Assembly (NCBI RefSeq): GCF_003014615.1
Contig: NZ_PYGI01000003.1
Location: forward strand, 62,001 to 126,000
Source of the DNA: Marinobacterium halophilum
GTDB taxonomy: Bacteria > Pseudomonadota > Gammaproteobacteria > Pseudomonadales > Balneatricaceae
Direction: 5' to 3'
DNA: 64,000 nt
Shown: piece after piece, positions 61,024 through 64,000 of the stretch
Layout of the letters: each line of letters opens with the position of its first letter
How positions within the stretch are numbered: the first letter of the stretch is position 1
Translations under genes and position numbers: made by a program
Notes under the pieces: model-generated
What the model was told of the DNA's origin: nothing
The model's database searches: none
What the model saw: the letters and a program-made list of their open reading frames with translations, nothing else

Positions 61024-62364
61024 ATGAGCGAAGAGATCAGCCAACATATTGATCAGATGATCCGGCATGAAGATGACGATAACCGTAACCCGCTGCCGGA
61101 GCGGCTTGACGACCTGGAACCCGAACAGATCGCCCTGTTGCTGGAGTCATTGCCGCAGGATGTCCGTCGCCATGCATGGAATCAGGTATCGGTTGAACAC
61201 TATGCCGAGGTGCTGGTGGCGATGCGCAGCGAGGCCCGCGAGAGCCTGCTGCGTCAATTCGATAGCGACACCCTTGACCAGCTCACCTCGGACCTTGATG
61301 CCGAAACCCTGATTGAACTGGCCGATTCTCTGCCGGATGAAATCGTCGACATTGCACTGGCCCGAATGGATGACCGCCAGCGTGGGCACTATGAACAAAG
61401 TGCCAGCTATGCCGAGGATCTTCTGGGCCGCTATGTTGACCATGAGCTGCTGATCCTGCCGCACAACAGCCGAGTACGTGATGCCGAGCGCCTACTGCGT
61501 CGCCAGGTACCGGACTACAGCGAACATGTCTGGTTGATTGACCGAACCGGCCGTTACACCGGTGCCGTGGCGATCAACCAGCTGTTTGGTGCCGCCTCAC
61601 ACCAGCCGCTGGCCGAACTGTACGATCAGGACCTGGAACCGCTGAATGCCGACCTGCCACTCAAGGACGCCTGTGACCGGTTTGAAACCGCCGCTGTTGC
61701 TGCCCTGCCGGTAGTGACCGCCGAAGATGGCCGCCTGCTGGGCCGCATGACTCAGCGTCTGGCCTTTGAAGTGGTACATGAGGGTTATGAAGCCCAACTG
61801 ATGGCCAGCGCCGGTCTGGACGAAGATGAAGACCTGTTCGCGCCGGTCATGCGCAGCTCCAAGCGCCGCGCCACTTGGCTGGGCATCAACCTGCTGACGG
61901 CCTTTCTGGCGTCCTGGGCAATCGGTCTGTTTGAAGCCACGTTGCAACAGGTTGTGGCACTGGCTGTGCTGATGCCGGTGGTAGCGTCGATGGGCGGCAT
62001 CGCCGGTAGCCAGACGCTGACCCTAATGATTCGCGGCCTGGCATTGGGACAGATCACCACCGCCAACATGATACCGCTGCTGAAAAAAGAGCTCAGCGTC
62101 GGTGGCCTCAATGGCGTACTCTGGGCCATCGTCGTCGGCATTGTTGCCTCCGTCTGGTTCGAAAGTGCCGCCATCGGCCTGGTCATCGGACTGGCGATTG
62201 TGATCAATATCGCCGCAGCGGCCCTCTCGGGTGTACTCATTCCGATTCTACTGGAACGGCTCAAGATCGACCCGGCACTCTCCGGCTCGGTCATCCTGAC
62301 CACCGTCACCGACGTGGTCGGGTTCGTTGCCTTTCTGGGCCTGGGAACGCTGCTGCTGGTGTGA
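61024..62364 (+). CDS. mgtE: Magnesium transporter MgtE
   Basis: The 446-residue protein has the MgtE N domain (LEPEQIALLLESLPQDVRRH, LIELADSLPDEIVDIALARM), a CBS pair (LLRRQVPDYSEHVWLIDRTG, AAVAALPVVTAEDGRLLGRM) and five membrane helices at the C-terminus. These include VALAVLMPVVASMGGIAGSQ with the pore-lining family motif and LSGSVILTTVTDVVGFVAFL. It lets Mg2+ in along the gradient and closes when cytoplasmic Mg2+ is high. It is divergent from the kinase gene. Confidence 0.94.
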   Translation: MSEEISQHIDQMIRHEDDDNRNPLPERLDDLEPEQIALLLESLPQDVRRHAWNQVSVEHYAEVLVAMRSEARESLLRQFDSDTLDQLTSDLDAETLIELADSLPDEIVDIALARMDDRQRGHYEQSASYAEDLLGRYVDHELLILPHNSRVRDAERLLRRQVPDYSEHVWLIDRTGRYTGAVAINQLFGAASHQPLAELYDQDLEPLNADLPLKDACDRFETAAVAALPVVTAEDGRLLGRMTQRLAFEVVHEGYEAQLMASAGLDEDEDLFAPVMRSSKRRATWLGINLLTAFLASWAIGLFEATLQQVVALAVLMPVVASMGGIAGSQTLTLMIRGLALGQITTANMIPLLKKELSVGGLNGVLWAIVVGIVASVWFESAAIGLVIGLAIVINIAAAALSGVLIPILLERLKIDPALSGSVILTTVTDVVGFVAFLGLGTLLLV

Positions 62365-62380
62365 ACCTGCTGCAGGCGCC

Positions 62381-62938
62381 TTACAACGTCCCCAGACTGA
62401 ACGTCTCACCGGCACTCTCCACGACCAGTTCAGTGCCATGTGCGTGTTCAACCATGCGACCCAGCTCCACCAGCTGGTAGAACAGGTTACGAGCAATGCG
62501 CCCCTCCATGCCGAAGCGGATCATCAGATAAGGAGACGGTTCTCCGGTCGCGGCATCCTCTTCAACTCGGATCGGGTGCTCCGCATCGGCGCGCACTTGG
62601 TCACCGGTTGAGGTGGTAAACAATAGCTCCGGCCCCTGCTCGCCCACGGCATGCTCGACACTGACGACAAAGAACGGGGCATCGTCCACTTGAATCCCCA
62701 CTTTTTCCACCGGCGTTTTCAGGAAGTAGCTCTCGCCCTCACGCCACAGAATACGGGAAAACATTTTCACCATCGCTTCACGACCAATCGGTGATCCTTG
62801 ATAGAACCAGCGCCCGTCACGAGCAATGCGCATATCGATGTCGCCACAGAAGTCCGGATTCCATTGTGCCAACGGCGGAATACCGTCCTGCCCCTTGAGT
62901 TGCTGACCAATTGCTGCCGGATCGAATGTACTGCTCAT
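62381..62938 (-). CDS. DUF1285 family protein
   Basis: The 185-residue protein matches DUF1285: PPLAQWNPDFCGDIDMRIAR, DGRWFYQGSPIGREAMVKMF, SRILWREGESYFLKTPVEKV and LYLMIRFGMEGRIARNLFYQ-like YLMIRFGMEGRIARNLFYQL. The structure known for the family suggests a small beta-rich regulator or nutrient-stress protein, but no function is proven. The start has GGAG upstream. It is convergent with mgtE, 16 bases apart. Confidence 0.9.
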   Translation of the reverse strand: MSSTFDPAAIGQQLKGQDGIPPLAQWNPDFCGDIDMRIARDGRWFYQGSPIGREAMVKMFSRILWREGESYFLKTPVEKVGIQVDDAPFFVVSVEHAVGEQGPELLFTTSTGDQVRADAEHPIRVEEDAATGEPSPYLMIRFGMEGRIARNLFYQLVELGRMVEHAHGTELVVESAGETFSLGTL

Positions 62939-63073
62939 TGCTTACTCCTTGAGCCATTGCGCACAACCATGAGTAGCTCTCACTGGCGCTAAAAAAGATT
63001 TCATCATGCTGATCAAATAAATGAATATAATTCAATCATAACAAAACACACACGAAGGACGACGGACATCATC

Positions 63074-64000
63074 ATGAGCGAATCCCTGCAACAGAAATTT
63101 GCCGACCCTCATCGCAGCGTCTGCTTTGTCGGAACCACTCCGCCCAAGGCCAGCACCGAGGATATGCAGATGCAGGAGATTGCCGACCGCTTGCTGGCTC
63201 GCCTGGACACATTGGAGTATGACGGTTTGATCGTATACGACATTCAGGACGAAAGCAGCCGCATCGATACACCGCGCCCGTTCCCTTACATGGAAACCCG
63301 CGATCCGCGCGAATACTCGAAGCTGCTGAGCCAGAGTAGCCAGCGTCCGATCATCACCTACAAGAGCGTCGCTCAGCGTGATCGTGCCGACTTTGACCAG
63401 TGGCTGGAAGAGGCATGGAGCGATTACGACATTCGCAACCTGGTGTTGGTCGGTAGCCCTTCGTCTGAAGGCGACATCAAACTCTCGCTGAACGATGCCT
63501 ATGCTGCACTCAAAGAGCACGACAAGCCGTTCCACCTCGGTGGCGTCACCATCGCTGAGCGCCATGCGGTGAAAGGCAACGAACACCAGCGCTTGATTAA
63601 CAAGGTTGAAAACGGCTGCGAGTTCTTCGTTTCCCAGGCAGTATACAACGCCCAGGCGACCATCGATTTGCTGACCTCTTACGCCCGCAGCTGCCGTGAG
63701 ATGGGCGTTACTCCCAAGCGGATCATCCTCACGTTTTCTCCGTGCGGCAGCGCCAAAACGCTGGAGTTCATGGAATGGCTGGGCATCTCGGTACCGGAAG
63801 CCACCCGCTACCGTATTCTGGATGCCGAAAAACCGCTGGCCGAATCGATCCGCATCTGCCAGAACAACCTGGAACAGATCCTGGACGCCTGCCTGCCGCT
63901 GGGCCTCCCGATCGGCCTCAATATCGAGAGCCTGACCAACCGCAAGGCCGAGATCGATGCCGCCATTCATCTGTACCAGTTACTGAAGGCAACCCTCGAC
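63074..64000 (+). CDS. Methylenetetrahydrofolate-reductase-like protein, partial at right edge
   Basis: An open frame of 309 codons starts at ATG 63074 and runs off the right end without a stop. The N-terminal VCFVGTTPPKASTEDMQMQE and DGLIVYDIQDESSR, the middle LVGSPSSEGDIKLSLNDAYA, LGGVTIAERHAVKGNEHQRL, FFVSQAVYNAQATIDLLTSY and the end GLPIGLNIESLTNRKAEIDA follow the TIM-barrel plan of MTHFR-family proteins. In MTHFR the QxxF/Y block (SQAVYNA here) contacts FAD or folate. It is not close to E. coli MetF, so a role in C1 metabolism is inferred at family level only. An AT-rich promoter-like stretch precedes it at 62990-63050. Confidence 0.82.
   Translation, partial: MSESLQQKFADPHRSVCFVGTTPPKASTEDMQMQEIADRLLARLDTLEYDGLIVYDIQDESSRIDTPRPFPYMETRDPREYSKLLSQSSQRPIITYKSVAQRDRADFDQWLEEAWSDYDIRNLVLVGSPSSEGDIKLSLNDAYAALKEHDKPFHLGGVTIAERHAVKGNEHQRLINKVENGCEFFVSQAVYNAQATIDLLTSYARSCREMGVTPKRIILTFSPCGSAKTLEFMEWLGISVPEATRYRILDAEKPLAESIRICQNNLEQILDACLPLGLPIGLNIESLTNRKAEIDAAIHLYQLLKATLD

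Overview
The window is chromosomal DNA of a Gram-negative gammaproteobacterium. RfaH with an ops site, YaeQ, a YecA/UPF0149 protein, SlyB, MgtE, a DUF1285 protein, Wza-type export and several chemoreceptors all fit Gammaproteobacteria. Together with two phosphonate-use loci they suggest a marine member of the Oceanospirillales (Marinobacterium-like). That genus guess is inference, since no rRNA or other marker gene is present. No tRNA, rRNA, CRISPR array, prophage or intact insertion sequence was seen.

Region 1 (1-22,650) is an exopolysaccharide (EPS) locus, almost all on the minus strand. An ops element lies upstream of the priming glycosyltransferase (20414-21799), and rfaH is transcribed away from it on the other side. 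Then come a beta-CASP nuclease, wecB, wecC (UDP-ManNAc and UDP-ManNAcA supply), a pyruvyl-transferase-family protein, a Wzx-type flippase, an Fe-S F420-hydrogenase-beta-like protein, an AT-rich Wzy-like protein, a GT4 glycosyltransferase, an acetyltransferase, an alpha/alpha-barrel protein, an AsnB-type amidotransferase and a WecG/TagA-type glycosyltransferase. Further on are a broken gene, VanZ-like and Sel1/SPOR proteins, an O-antigen-ligase-like protein (plus strand), an Ala-rich secreted protein, an outer-membrane beta-barrel protein and the start of a Wza-type export protein. The glycan predicted from these genes would contain ManNAcA with possible pyruvyl, acetyl and amide decorations. 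REP-type palindromes are scattered through 4.9-20.4 kb, and some lie in frame inside wecC and the beta-CASP gene.

Region 2 (22,700-40,925) holds two separate phosphonate loci. Locus A (23629-29072) encodes an iron alcohol dehydrogenase, the PhnD-PhnC-PhnE-PhnE transporter and PhnX, with a convergent LysR regulator next to it. Locus B (31844-40925) encodes PhnR, an FAD amine oxidase, a 2-aminoethylphosphonate (AEP) transporter (binding protein, ATPase, double permease), PhnW, a second PhnX and a phosphonate-associated DMT permease. Three copies of the palindrome CTGGTNTANACCAG sit just upstream of the oxidase, the binding protein and phnW, and look like PhnR operators. A LysR gene and a DUF2798-GST-GST cluster lie between the loci. 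Both loci lead to phosphonoacetaldehyde, which PhnX splits to acetaldehyde and phosphate.

Region 3 (41,000-64,000) is ordinary chromosome: an Orn/Lys/Arg decarboxylase, two convergent chemoreceptors (PAS type and PilJ-N/CZB type), a PhnA-domain zinc protein, a metzincin-like membrane-anchored protein, a YqaA-type membrane protein, RecQ, a YecA-family protein, SlyB-like lipoprotein, a cardiolipin synthase, an MsbA-like ABC exporter, a DUF465 protein, Ogt, AroA, YaeQ, a 7TMR-DISM histidine kinase whose response regulator has decayed to two fragments, MgtE, a DUF1285 protein and a partial methylenetetrahydrofolate-reductase-like protein running off the right end.
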